Below are positions 33,137-43,775 of a stretch of 64,000 nt of DNA, one piece after another. The stretch comes from Manis javanica (lineage: Eukaryota; Chordata; Mammalia; Pholidota; Manidae), in NCBI RefSeq assembly GCF_040802235.1, contig NC_133164.1:90574302-90638301 (forward strand). Direction: 5' to 3'. Positions within the stretch are counted from its first letter, which is position 1; every line of letters starts with the position of its first letter. Made by a program: the position numbers and the translations under genes. Under the pieces are notes generated by a model. It ran no database searches and was not told the origin of the DNA. It saw nothing but the letters and a program-made list of their open reading frames with translations.

Positions 33137-33360
33137 GCGCGGAGGGAGGTGAGTGCCTCCCCGCGCCTGGGCTATCCCGAGCCGCGGCCGCCTGCGTGGG
33201 GCCGAAGGAGGAGGAGGAGGCCCGGCCGCAGCTGCGGCTCCCGTCTCTTTGTGGCCGGCGCTGCCGTGGCAGGGACGCGGGCGCGCGGTGCGGGGTCCGA
33301 GTCGGGGCCTCCGGGGCTGCTGGACACGTCTTGGGTTGGCAGCCCCGGCAAGCGGCGACT

Positions 33361-34011
33361 TTCTGTCCTAGTTTGGCATTGAGTTAGAACCGCTTTTCTT
33401 TAGAAGACGGAAGTTTGTTCTATTTACCGCAAATAGGCTAAATATGGCCCCTGGGCTCGGCTCGCGGTGTGGTACTGGGAACCGTGGTGCTAAACTGACC
33501 CTCGTCGGGCTGGCGCGAAGGGGAAGGGAGGACACGCGGGCGGCCTGGGGCGGGGGCTTCCCCGCTCACTGCTCGCGAAGAGGACCGGGCCCTGAATTAG
33601 CAAATGTCTGTGCATGCGAAGTAGTGTGGCCTTTAGTAATGTGGCACCCACACCTTCCTGCAAGAATGAATGGATAAAATGTCATTTACTCATCCATAAT
33701 CACTATAATGCCTATTTAAAGATTTGGCAGGACTTGGGATGATTTGCATTGTCATTGCCTCTCTTACCTGGTCAGCCTTGCTAAGTGAGGAGGCTCCCCC
33801 ACTCCCCAAACTTATGACCTTGGCCTCATTCACAAAGCCACTTAGCTAACCAATCCGACCAAACGCGCTTGACATTTTCTGGCAAAGTAGTGTTTGTGAT
33901 CGTGAACTGTTTCTGGAAGGTAGAGAATGTCACCTTAATCATACTTGATGCTTAATATGTTCAGTTAAGTAAGAACAAGAACCCTGACAAGTTGGAGTTG
34001 GGGGGGCGGTG
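33361..34011 (+). other. Intron start, unassigned
   Basis: The CpG island fades by about 33600. No repeat family is recognised in this interval. Confidence 0.5.
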
Positions 34012-34142
34012 CCTTGTCCTCATTTCACAGATGAAGTTGAGGCCCTAAGAAGTTGGAACTTTTCAGGTCACAAGCCAAGTAGCAGAACTAGGCATTTTTC
34101 AGACCTAGGCATTATTAATCCAGTGCTCTTTATATCACACGT
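34012..34142 (-). repeat. MIR SINE fragment
   Basis: Complement of the MIR core/3' half: 'cctcatttcacagatgaagt', then 'gaggccctaagaagtt', 'caggtcacaagccaagtagc', 'agaactagg'. The order fits MIR. It is an ancient tRNA-derived SINE. Confidence 0.78.
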
Positions 34143-34154
34143 GTGTCTAGACCT

Positions 34155-34318
34155 GGATTGTTCACTGTGGTAGCCACTTACCACATGTGGCTGTTTAAAT
34201 TAATTAACATTAAATTTTAAAAAATTCAACTCCTTAGTTGCATTAGCCAAGTGTCAAGTGTTGAGTAGCCAGATATGACTGGTGCCTACTATTTAATGGT
34301 GCTTGTCTAGATCATACA
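34155..34318. repeat. MER5A-type DNA transposon (hAT-Charlie MITE)
   Basis: 'tggtagccacttaccacatg' plus 'tggctgtttaaattaattaa', then 'caactccttagttgcattag' and 'agtagccagatatgactggt' match both ends of a short hAT element whose halves are near-inverted ('gccacatgtggct' type core). Non-autonomous fossil. Confidence 0.75.
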
Positions 34319-34324
34319 TCCATT

Positions 34325-34450
34325 ACAATAATTATTGAGTGCTATCTGTGAGGCACAATTTCAAGTTCTGGATATACTGTGGTGAATAAGAGACAAATGT
34401 CCTTGACTTTATGGAGCTTACATTTTACATGATAATTTCAGAGACGTTAC
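34325..34450 (-). repeat. LINE-2 3' end fragment
   Basis: 'aattattgagtgctatctgt', 'tggtgaataagagacaaatg', 'tatggagcttacattttaca' follow the order of the L2 3' end complement. Confidence 0.7.
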
Positions 34451-34764
34451 CATGGTGCTTAAGAGTGTTGCTAATTCAAAGGGTGGTTTGTGAGCCAGCA
34501 GCAGCCTTGTCATTTTGGGGTTTGGAAGAAATGCAGGCTCTTAGGTCCCAACCATGTAAGTTTAATGAGTATCTGTTAAAGTGATTTAACAGATCACAAG
34601 AGTTAGATCAAAGATCTGTCTCAGGTGATTTGTGTTCACATTGAAGGTCTTATTCAGAATGCCAGTGGTAACTGGGTTTAACAAATGTACTGATGGATTG
34701 TTTGGTAGGGCTTTTAAGAAGCAAGCTCTACCATTCCTGGGAACAAATACATGTTAAATCCTGG

Positions 34765-34892
34765 CTTCTCCAATGGAATATAAAGTTTATGAGAGTAGAG
34801 ATTGTGTCTTCCTTTTCCAGCCAGGTATCCCCAGAGACTTAACAGTGCCTGGTAGGCAGCAGGTTCCCAATAAATGTTGTTGAGTTTATGAA
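34765..34892 (+). repeat. LINE-2 3' end fragment
   Basis: 'tggaatataaagtttatgag', 'gattgtgtcttccttttcca', 'aacagtgcctggtaggcagc', 'caataaatgttgttgagttt' match the L2 3' end in sense order. Confidence 0.75.
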
Positions 34893-35544
34893 TAAGCATG
34901 CTAGGAAGTCCAAATTGGTAGTTAATCTCAGGCAGTTGCAGGCATGATGATTCTCATGGTATCAGATAAGACCATGAGACCAGAGTCAAAACGAAGGTAG
35001 AGCTATGTGTGGCTTTTCTGCTCCAAGTCCTGGTCTGAGTTTCATTCATAGCTCTGGCAGTTTCTTGTTTTTCTAACTTTGGTAGCCTTGAGGAGTACAC
35101 TGTCTGGCTGTCTTTGGTGGACAGCTTTCCATAGACCAGATAGGAAAAGACTCTCATATTCAAGAAAGTAAAGGGGGACAGGTGTTTCTGCTCTTACTGG
35201 TTTGTCTGTGTAATACGTACATCTATTATGCTTATGTAACAACATGCAGCTTTAGTAATTTGTTTTCATTAACAGATTTTTTTGGGATACAGGTCCTAAT
35301 TGGTTGAGATTAAGAAGAGTATTACAGCTCTGCAGTTGTGAACCACTGTTTTAAAATATACTGGTTTTTTATTTTTATGATGGGTTAAAAGCTAGGCTGA
35401 GGTGGAGAAGCAAGGAAAAGGAGAGATTAAGTAAAAGAAACAGTAGGTCCAGAGAGGGACCAAGTTGAATGGAATAACAGATAATGGAGGAAGAGTGGTG
35501 TGGCTGCACAGAGGAGAACTAGGAGTGAATACTTACTATTCATT
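34893..35544. other. Unassigned intronic sequence
   Basis: Nothing recognised. Confidence 0.5.
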
Positions 35545-36010
35545 TCTCCAGTTAATATTTATTGAGTGCTGTAACTTTGGGGAAAAGAAATTCCGGGGCA
35601 AAATACCTCTAAAACTGAAATCAGTCAAAGGGAGAAATAAAGTTTAAAATCTGTTTATTGCTTACAAACTGCAGTCCGGGGCCATCTCTCTCTCCTACGC
35701 AGGCAAAAGCAAAAAAAAAGACCTCCCCTTAACCTCTCAGATTCTGATAAGCCTGTGGTTGCCCAGGTAAACCCATTGATATGGAGATGGACTACTGCTT
35801 TCCACCCCTGAGGAATGCCTGTTGATATGCAAAAGCACTAAAGCCAGGCAAGATATTCTGGAAATATTACAATTTTACTGACAAGTGCTTATTGTGTACC
35901 ACACCCTAGATACTCAAGATAACATGGGCAAGGAACAGCATTAAATAAACATGCAGTTAAGTAGGCAATAAGTATGTGTGGTGAGCATTATAAAGTAAAA
36001 GTAAAGGATG
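35545..36010 (-). repeat. LINE-2 3' end, split by a solo LTR
   Basis: 'agttaatatttattgagtgc' (35549-35569) resumes after the LTR as 'agtgcttattgtgtaccaca', 'ccctagatactcaagataac' and 'taaataaacatgcagttaag'. Together these form a normal L2 3' end complement. Confidence 0.72.
35570..35883 (-). mobile_element. Solo LTR, ERV-L-like, same family as 8859-9183
   Basis: 314 bp with TG...CA ends and a perfect 5-bp target duplication agtgc (35565-35569 and 35884-35888), normal for class III ERVs. On the minus strand it aligns along its length with the 8859-9183 LTR: both share 'atatttccagaat'-type starts, 'tagtccatctccatatcaat', an AATAAA-containing R and 'ctttatttctcccttt'. Internal proviral sequence has been removed by LTR-LTR recombination. 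Confidence 0.87.
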
Positions 36011-36279
36011 TTGGAGAGACTGTAGGTGGGACAGTTGCTGCTTTTGGTTGGTTGGGTTGGTGAGGAAGGCTTCTTTGAGTAGGTGACATTCGAACTCTCT
36101 GGATTCTGGGAACTTCCATAACTACCCTGCACTGTTAATCCCTTCTTTCTGTTATTTCACTACATGCAGATGTCTCTTTCTCTGTAGGCACTTTGCTTAT
36201 GTCCAGCTCTGCATCTTTATGTATGATTTTTCATTGTTAAGATGTCGCCCTCTCTCCACTTCATCTTGTAAAACTAGTG

Positions 36280-39200
36280 CAGTATCAGAATTATGATAGT
36301 GTCATTATTGGTACAGTCAGGATACAGTCCATTTCCATTGCCTCACATTTCTGCATGATGTTCTTCCATAGCCACACCTACTTTCTTCCTACCTGCACTT
36401 GCTTCTTAAGCCTTGACAATCACTAATTTGTTCTCCATTCCTATAATTTTGTCTTTTCAAGAATATTTTATAAATGGAATCATACAGTGAGTGCCTTTTG
36501 GAATTAGTTTTTTCACTCAACATAATCCTCTGGAGGTTCATCTGGTGTGTGTAAGTAGTTGCTTCCTTTTATTGCTAAATAATATTTCATAGTACATATG
36601 TACTTTTGCAATTCTTTTAACCATTTGCCTGCTGAAGAACACCTGGTTGTTTCAAGTTTTGACTATGAGCATCATTTGTTGAAAAGGCAACATCTTTCCT
36701 CCATTGAGTTGCTTTTGTATCTTTGTAAAAAATCAGTTGGGTATATTTGTAACAGAGTCTTCCTGGGTTCTCTGTTCTGTTCCATTGATCTGTGTGTCTG
36801 TCCCTCTGCGGATATCACAATCACACAGTCTTGGTTACTGTGCGGTATAAGTCTTAAGCTGATGTAGACTGATTTTTCCCACATCATTTTTCTTTTTCAA
36901 AATTGTTTTATGTATTCTTGTTCCTTTATCTTTCCATATAAATTGCAGAATAATTTTATCTATTTAAAAAAAGTATTGCTGGGATTTTGATAGTAATTGC
37001 ATTAGATTTATTTATCAGTTAGGGGAGAATTGATATGTTACTATGTTGCATCTTCCAGTCTATGAACATAGTAAGTCTCTCCATTTATTTAGGTCTTCTT
37101 TGATTTCTTTCATCAGCATTGTATAATTTTATCATACAAGTCTGTGTTTTGTTAGATTTACTTGTAAGTATTTTTATTTTAACCATTGAAAATAGCATTT
37201 TTAGTTTTGGTGTCCATGTGTTCATTGCTAGTAGAGCAAAATAGTTAACTTTCTTATGCTGATCTTACATCCTTACACTTCACACTGTTTAGTGTTAACT
37301 AGGTTTTGTAGATGCTCTTTATCCAGTTGAGAAAATTACCCTTTATTCCTATCTTTGTGAGAGTTTTTATCACAAGTGGGTTTTGAACTTTGTCAAGTGC
37401 TATTTATGCATTGACTGATACGGTATGTAATATTTCTTGTTTAGCATGTCAGTATGATGGATTATTTGGATTAATTTTTTAATTTAGCCAGCCTTGCATC
37501 CATGGAATAAATCCTACTTGGAAATGGTATATAATTCTTTTCATACGTTGCTGAATTACTAATAATTTTGTTAAGGATTTTTTGCATTTATGTTCATGAG
37601 GACATTTAGCACTATAAAGTTCCTTCTTTTTTAGCTGTGTCCCACACACTTTGATATGTTGTATTTTTATTTTTATTTTCATTTGAAATGTATGTTTTTA
37701 TTTCCATTGAGATTTCTTTTTTGACCAAAGGATTATTTAAAAGTGTGTTGTTTAGTCTCCAAGTGTTTGACGATTTTCCTGTTTTTCTGTTTTTGGTTTC
37801 TAGTTTGATTTTGTTGAGGTTAGAGAGCACACATTGGAGAACTGATTTCAGTTCTTTTAAATATGTTGAAGCTTGTTTTATGGCTCAAACTATGGTCTGT
37901 CTTTGTTTATGTTCTGTGGACCCTTAAAAAGAACGTATTTTCTGCTGTTGAGTGGAGTGTTCTATGAATGTCAATTAGATCCTGTTTGTTGATGATGATG
38001 TTTAGTTCTATACCCTTGCTGGTTTTCTGTCTAGATATTCTATTAACTCTTGAGAGAGGGGTGTTGAAGTCTCCAATTATATTTGTGCATTTGTCTGTTT
38101 CTACTTTTTGGTTACATCAATTTTTAGCTTTACATATTTTGCAGATCTCTCGTGCATACACATTTGAGGTTGCTTTTTTTCTTGGTGGATTGCCTTTTCT
38201 ATCATATAATTTTCTTCTTTTTCTTTCGTAATTTTCTTTGCTCTGAATTCTACTTTACCTGATATTAACACAGCCACTCTATTCTTTTTCCTTTGATGCT
38301 TTCCTTTAATTGTTTGGGTAATATACCTTTTACTATTCTTTTACTTTCAACCTGCCTACATTGTTATATTTGAAGCAAGTTTCTTATAGTCAGCATATAG
38401 TTGGGTTATGTTTTATAATTCATTCTTTGTGTTTTCATTGATGCATTTATACTGTATACTAGAGCAAAATAATTACACTTAATGTAATTATTGATCTTCT
38501 AGGGTTTAGGTCTGCCATTTTATTTTTTGTTTTGTTTTTTGTTCCCACTTCTTTGTTTCTGTGGGTGTTCCACCCTGACTTCCTGTGCATTACTTCCATA
38601 TTTTTTATGATTCCATCTTGATTTATCTATACTGTTTTTGAGGGTATTTCTTTGTATAATTTTTATTAAAAACTTATTTTACTTGTTGAAGTGAAGTGTA
38701 GAATATATAGCCTTACTTCCCTTTACATCCCTTTACCCTCCTCCATTTTAATACAGTTGTAAATATTTCCTTTTTACACTCATTTAGAACTACATTAGTG
38801 TTATAATTTTTTTCCATAATCAAACATAAATGAGAAAACTCGAGAGAAGGAAAGCCTGTTTACCTGTATCTTTCCTTACTCTGTTTTCTCTTGATGTCTC
38901 AAGATTCTTTCCTTTATGTATTTTTTATTGTTAAGAACTTTTGCTGTTGTTTAGGATAGGTATGCTAGTGACAAATTCTCTATGTTTTTCATCTTTTGAG
39001 AATGTCTTGGTTTCCTTTTCATTGCTGAAGGATATTTACCCTGGATATAGAATTCTGTGTTTTTTTCTTTCTGCACTTGAAAAATGTACACTTCCTTTTG
39101 CCTCCATGGCTTTTGATGAGAAATCCACTGTCATGCAAATCGTCTTTCCTCTAGTTATGGTGTTGTTTTTCTCTCACTGTTTTCAGGATTTTTTCTTTGT

Positions 39201-40565
39201 CTTCAGTTTTAAGATGTATGATTGTGATATATCTTGGTGTGTACTCTTTGGGTTTATCTTGTTTAGCGTTTACACAGCTTCCTGAGTCTGTAGGTTTATG
39301 TCTTGCCAACTTTGGGGAGTTTTCAACGTTATTTCTCTTAGTACTTTTTCAGCCCACTCTTTTTCTCCTCTTTTCAAGACTGATGACCTGAATGTTAGAT
39401 CTTTTGTTATGGTTCCACATGTCCCTAAGAATGTCAATTTTTCCTTAGTTTGTTTCTTTCTGTTTAGATTGAGTACTTTCTATTGCTCTATCTTCTAGTT
39501 CCTTTTCTCTGTCCTTCCATTTTGCTCTTGAGTCCATACCATTTTATTTTGGTATTTTTCAGCTCTAAGGTTTCCATTTTCTTCTTTATATCTTCTATTC
39601 CTTTGCTGAGGTTATTTATTTTTTATTTTGCTTCAGGCATACTTGAAATTGTTGAAGCATTTCTATCACAGCTGTAAAAATCATCAGATAATTCTAACAT
39701 CTCTGTCTTTTTGGTCTTGGTATCTGTTGAAGTCTTTTCCATTTAATTTGAGTTCATTCTAGCTTTTTTGAATGGTGAGTGTTTTTTTTTTTATTAAAAC
39801 CTGGACATTTCCATATCATGCTGGACTTTATTTAGGCCTGTTTTAAATGGCTTTTTTTGGACACCACTCTGGGGGTGGGGGAAGGGGACAGCATGTGGTG
39901 CTGCCTTGTTATTCTAGGAGGAATTAGAAATACAGGTTTCCCCACTAGACCTCCCATGACCCAAGAAGTAAAGCTCTTTGTTACTGCTAGGTGAGAGTAG
40001 AGAGGTTCAGGATCCCCAGCGGAGATTATGTGGAAGGGTGCCTTGTTACCAGACTACGTGGATGAAAGCTTGGACTTCTGATTTGCCTTCTTATCTAATG
40101 AGGAGCATTGCGGTGCCTTGTTACAGCCTGGCAAGTACATGGAAGTCTAAGTGACCCACCTGGCCTTTGCTGGCTTAGGTGGGGGTGACAGGTTTTTCTG
40201 TGGTGTTTGTCTTGAGAAAAGTTTATTTTTTATTAAGAGTTTTCTGTCATGCTACCATGTCCTTTTTCTGGTCTGGTCCTTTGCTAGGGATGGCAGCTTT
40301 TGTTGGGACTTTCTTTTTCTGTACCTGTTAGTATTTCCAGGTTGTCATTTTTCTCCAAGTCTAGGACATATGAGGCAAAAATAAAACTCAGGAAACTCAC
40401 CATTGTGTTGTTTCTCAGGGCCTGAGCTTGCTAGGCAGTCTGCCACCTTCTTTCCACACTTAAGAGTCTTCTTATGTTTGTTTTATATACAATGCCCAGA
40501 AGTTTAGTTGTCGTTAGTAGAAGGAATAGTGAAAAGTGCATCTACTCCATCTTCCCAGAGGCAAA
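36280..40565 (-). mobile_element. Old L1ME-type element, internally deleted
   Basis: The plus strand reads as an L1 complement from 3' UTR (36280) to 5' end (the 'ctccatcttcccagagg' edge near 40546-40562). Parts: 3' ORF2 (36450-37110), RT region to about 37610, then a jump to the EN-RT linker/endonuclease (37620-38420), the ORF2 N-terminus (38430-38700), the ORF1 region (38900-39780) and the 5' UTR (39790-40565). The jump at about 37610-37620 removes part of RT. All frames are broken. It is much older than L1-A/B/C. Confidence 0.8.
37612..38260 (-). pseudogene. Old L1 ORF2 endonuclease/linker remnant
   Basis: The minus-strand frame 37612-37830 reads 'TWRLNNTLLNNPLVKKEI' and 'NTTYQSVWDTAKK', the segment following the L1 endonuclease. 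Upstream codons (37830-38260) keep scattered endonuclease similarity, with stops. Non-functional. Confidence 0.72.
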
Positions 40566-42194
40566 TATCCCTGAAAGACCAGTTAACTTTTCCCCTTTAT
40601 CATGGGCTGATTCTTTTCCAATATATGTAAAAAGTGAATTATAAGAACAGTGAAATTAAAAACCTACAATATGTAACTCCCAGTTTTAGGCTTAGTAGAT
40701 GTAAAATATCTGTCATATTGCTACTAAAGCTTCTAAATGCTTTCCCTCAGTCTCTGTACTTAGATCTTTATGGACTAGGTGCAAGCAGTTTGCTGTCTAG
40801 GGACTACACTTTGATTTGCACTAACTATAAAGTATGACTACTTGGTTCTTTTTGAAATTATAAATTTGTGCTTAGCTATTCAGTTTAGTTTCTTCTCTGT
40901 TGTTTTCCTTGTATTTTTGTAGGGATGCACTCAATGTGAAACCCTTTTAGTCCTTAAGGAGAAGGAATGTTTGGGATTGTTTTTAGGGCAGCTGTAGCAA
41001 TAGTAATGAGTGTTGAGAGTACACCTCTGATTTTATGTGAACCATGTCTCCTGTAATTTATAGAATTCTTATAAATTGTCATAAATTATAAAATAAATTA
41101 TAAATGCTTATAAGAATCTTCTCAGTCATTGTAATTTATGAATTCTGATGTTGTATAGATAACATATAACTCTTTTAGTTCTATCAAGATGTCTAAGAAT
41201 AGGCTTCAAAGATATCTTTTGGTTAACAACTTCAACTATGGGGTAGTTACCAAGGGACTAGGTAAAGTCTTCTGGGGAGCCATGATTTAAAGACAGCTCT
41301 TTAGGTTCAGATGTCATGGCTCTTGCTGGATTTTTATGTCTTTGGTAGTTATAACTTCTGTGTCACTAAAAAAATGTTTTTTATGTATCAGTTCAGTTTT
41401 TAAAAAGGAGTTGCATTTGCATTCCATTGCTTGAGCCATATGCTAAATTATTGGAAATAGCACATTACATTTTATGATTTATTGTTTTCTTTAAGGAGTG
41501 AGTGAAAATTTCTCAGAACTTGTAACTCACACTTTTCCATCCCAGGAATTAGTGAGTTATCTATAAGCCCTTCATTAATATTTACTCGTCCCTGTGCATA
41601 GCAGGGACTTTAGAAGGCAGCACTGTCATAATGGTGAGGTTGGCCACTTCAGAGACTGATGTCCATCCGCATTTTGTTCATAATAAGACTAATAAGACTT
41701 GCAGAGTTTGTTTTAATTATTTTAAGTGTTTCCATGCAAAGGGAACACTGTCTGATGTAATAGAACTGTTGTAGGGAGACTTACCGTGAGAGTTTCAGCT
41801 CTTGCCCAGATTAGGGGCATAAGAGAACTAAAGCTGCTTTGCCACTGGGCATGGGAAATGATGGCAAAATGGTCTTGGGAGTGAAATGATAAAGTAGAGG
41901 GAAGGAGGATTGTTAATTGTAGACTAAGTCTTTGAACAGGGCTAGAAATCCTTTGGGGGCATTTCTGTGCATGAGATATAAGGACATTTCTGGAGAGAAA
42001 GGAGTTTTGTGGTGGAAGTTTTGACTGGGATTGCTCTTGAGTTGGAGGAGAGGATGCGGTCCTCATAGCTTATCAGGTGGTGCTCATCAGCTGGTGGTGC
42101 ATGCTGCTGTTTGAGAAGGGAGAGCTCAAGGAGTAGAAGGGGAACAGTGAGTTGGTTCCAATAGACTGGGATGTAGGCTATTGATAATTGGAGA
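40566..42194. other. Unassigned intronic sequence
   Basis: No repeat family recognised. An AT-rich imperfect palindrome lies at 41060-41115 (arms ending in 'attcttataa' / 'ttataagaat'). The 114-codon minus-strand frame at 41722-42066 has no domain and no splice support. Confidence 0.5.
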
Positions 42195-42425
42195 TGGGGA
42201 TACAAAACACAAACACAATGTACCAGGCACTAGTCTAAGGGTTCTGCTTACATTAATTCACTTAATCTTTATAACAACCTTTGGAGGTAAATACTCTTAC
42301 CATTATCCCCTTGTGTAGCTGAAGGAACTGTATCATGGAGAGACGTTACATGAGGAGCTGAGATCTGCACTAGTTCCTGTGTTTGTACCCTTGACATGCA
42401 GTCTTATGTTTATAGTCTTAACTGA
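42195..42425 (-). repeat. MIR SINE
   Basis: 'atgtaccaggcactagtcta', 'ttaattcacttaatctttat', 'aacaacctttggaggtaaat', 'cattatccccttgtgtagct' reproduce the MIR complement in order, nearly full length. Confidence 0.8.
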
Positions 42426-43035
42426 ACTAGATTGCCTTGTTAGGATAGTATGCACAGGGTTGACTGGGGCTTTGAATACCAAGCAGAAGAGTATGGATGT
42501 TATTTTTCAAATAGTAGGGAGCTGTTAATGGACATATTGATTGGCCTCAGAATAAAGTTTTAATGTACACATAGGTGGGTGATTGTAACTTTACAAGACT
42601 AGAGGTAGGAGATGAGGCTAATGAACTGTCCAGTTGACCGCATATGTAGGAACATACAGGTGCATTTTTAGACGGAATCAGATGTTCTTGTCAATGGATG
42701 AAGGAAAAAGAAGTTAGTCACTCAGTCTGTAAGAGGGTGCTGCCATTAACAGCGATGGAAAAAAAACAGGTTTTTTTTTTTGAGGATAGTGAACAAATGT
42801 GTCTTGAGACGTGTCCAGTTGCAGGTACCAGAGAGGGACTCCAGGTAGAACTATCCTGCAGGCATCATAGTTGTGAAACTTGATCTTGGGAGGAGAGATC
42901 AAGTTTGGAGGTACAGATTAGCAGGAGCAGCCATAAGGTGATGAAAATAGGGAATGGTTGAGAGGGCTAAGAAATAAACCTGAGGGGATGCTTGCATTTA
43001 GGATTCTAGAGGAGAAAAAGGTCTTTTGCATCCTT
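42426..43035. other. Unassigned, possibly continuing ancient L2
   Basis: 42480-42560 ('ggagctgttaatggacatat...') faintly resembles L2 complement; the remainder is not recognised. A T10 run sits at 42772-42781. Confidence 0.4.
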
Positions 43036-43560
43036 ACTGAGCAAATATTACCTGAGTTTCTGCCCTGTTCCTAATATTGTGGATACAAAGAGAGCAAAAC
43101 AGGCATGTTTCCTGTCCTTGTTGATTATACAGTCTAATGGGGCAGACAAAAATAGAAACAATTAGGTAAATAATGGAGAAATGACATTTCAGCTGAGATC
43201 CAGAAGTCAAAGAGAGTGGGGGCAAGAGGATTTCAGATAAAAAGGATTGTCTTATAGAGGCCATGTAGCAGTAGAGACTCATTCTGTTTAAGGAACCGAA
43301 AGATCAGTGTGGCATGGGCCATTGGTGTGAGGGAAAGTGAGGCAGACAGAGGGAGAAAAATTGCCATGGACAGATAATGCAGGACCTTCATAGTGCTGTT
43401 GAAAGGTTTTGAGCAGAAGAGAGCTGTTTTGAATTTAGAGCAGATCACCCTACTGCATTGTGGAGAATGGGTTTGGATAGGTAAAGGAGATGCAGGCAAG
43501 GCCCTGTTAGTAGATGCTTCAGAATGCCTGGACTGAAGTGGGAATAGTGGGCCTATCTGA
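43036..43560 (-). repeat. Long LINE-2 3' fragment
   Basis: 'tgttcctaatattgtggata', 'tttcctgtccttgttgatta', 'cagtctaatggggcagacaa' are the L2 3' end. Further right, 'cagtgtggcatgggccattg', 'gcaggaccttcatagtgctg', 'gaaaggttttgagcagaaga' and 'gcagatcaccctactgcatt' follow the L2 body in complement order. About 0.5 kb, unusually long for L2. Confidence 0.72.
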
Positions 43561-43624
43561 GGTCAAGATGGCTCTAGTTCTCTCAGCAAGCAGCTCTGCC
43601 CTCCTTGGCCCCATAGCGCTTCTT

Positions 43625-43775
43625 TTCTTCTTTGTCTATCATGTATCATGCTGATACTGTTCATCCATCTGTAACCCTTCTAGACTGAATTACTTAGGCA
43701 AGGGTTAGGATCTTCTCTTAAGCACCAGTGCCTGCCACCTGGAAAGTGACCAGTAAATGTCTAATAAAATCACTG
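43625..43775 (+). repeat. LINE-2 3' end fragment
   Basis: 'gttaggatcttctcttaagc', 'accagtgcctgccacctgga', 'cagtaaatgtctaataaaat' follow the sense L2 3' end. Weakly conserved. Confidence 0.5.

Larger units (their letters stand above)
32700..33148 (+). other. Predicted non-coding first exon of an unidentified gene
   Basis: The 3' limit is a strong splice donor, GAG|GTGAGT, with GT at 33149-33150. The 5' limit is a guess placed after the ETS/GC-box cluster. There is only one short ATG frame (32882-32902, six codons), so this exon is probably 5' UTR, with the protein start in a later exon outside or undetected in the window. Long frames across it (32865-33050, 32887-33387) lack ATG starts and are GC artefacts. 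I do not recognise the gene. Confidence 0.58.
32180..33360 (+). promoter_or_regulatory. CpG island promoter
   Basis: The only dense CpG stretch in the window that is not a repeat. It has many intact CpGs, GC-boxes (ggggcgg near 32714, ggcggggcc at 32952-32960) and ETS-type motifs (ggacggaagtg at 32674-32684; cttccggtg at 32724-32732), and no clear TATA box. These are features of a broadly expressed mammalian TATA-less promoter. The orientation (plus) is inferred from the splice donor at 33149. Bidirectional activity is possible. Confidence 0.82.

Noticed and set aside
32865-33387. Open frames across the CpG island (Arg/Pro/Gly-rich)
   Set aside because: They start at GTG not ATG, cross the splice donor, and appear on both strands. 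They reflect GC content only.
41060-41115. AT-rich palindrome
   Set aside because: Arms of about 10 bp in AT-rich DNA are expected by chance. No associated element or TSD.
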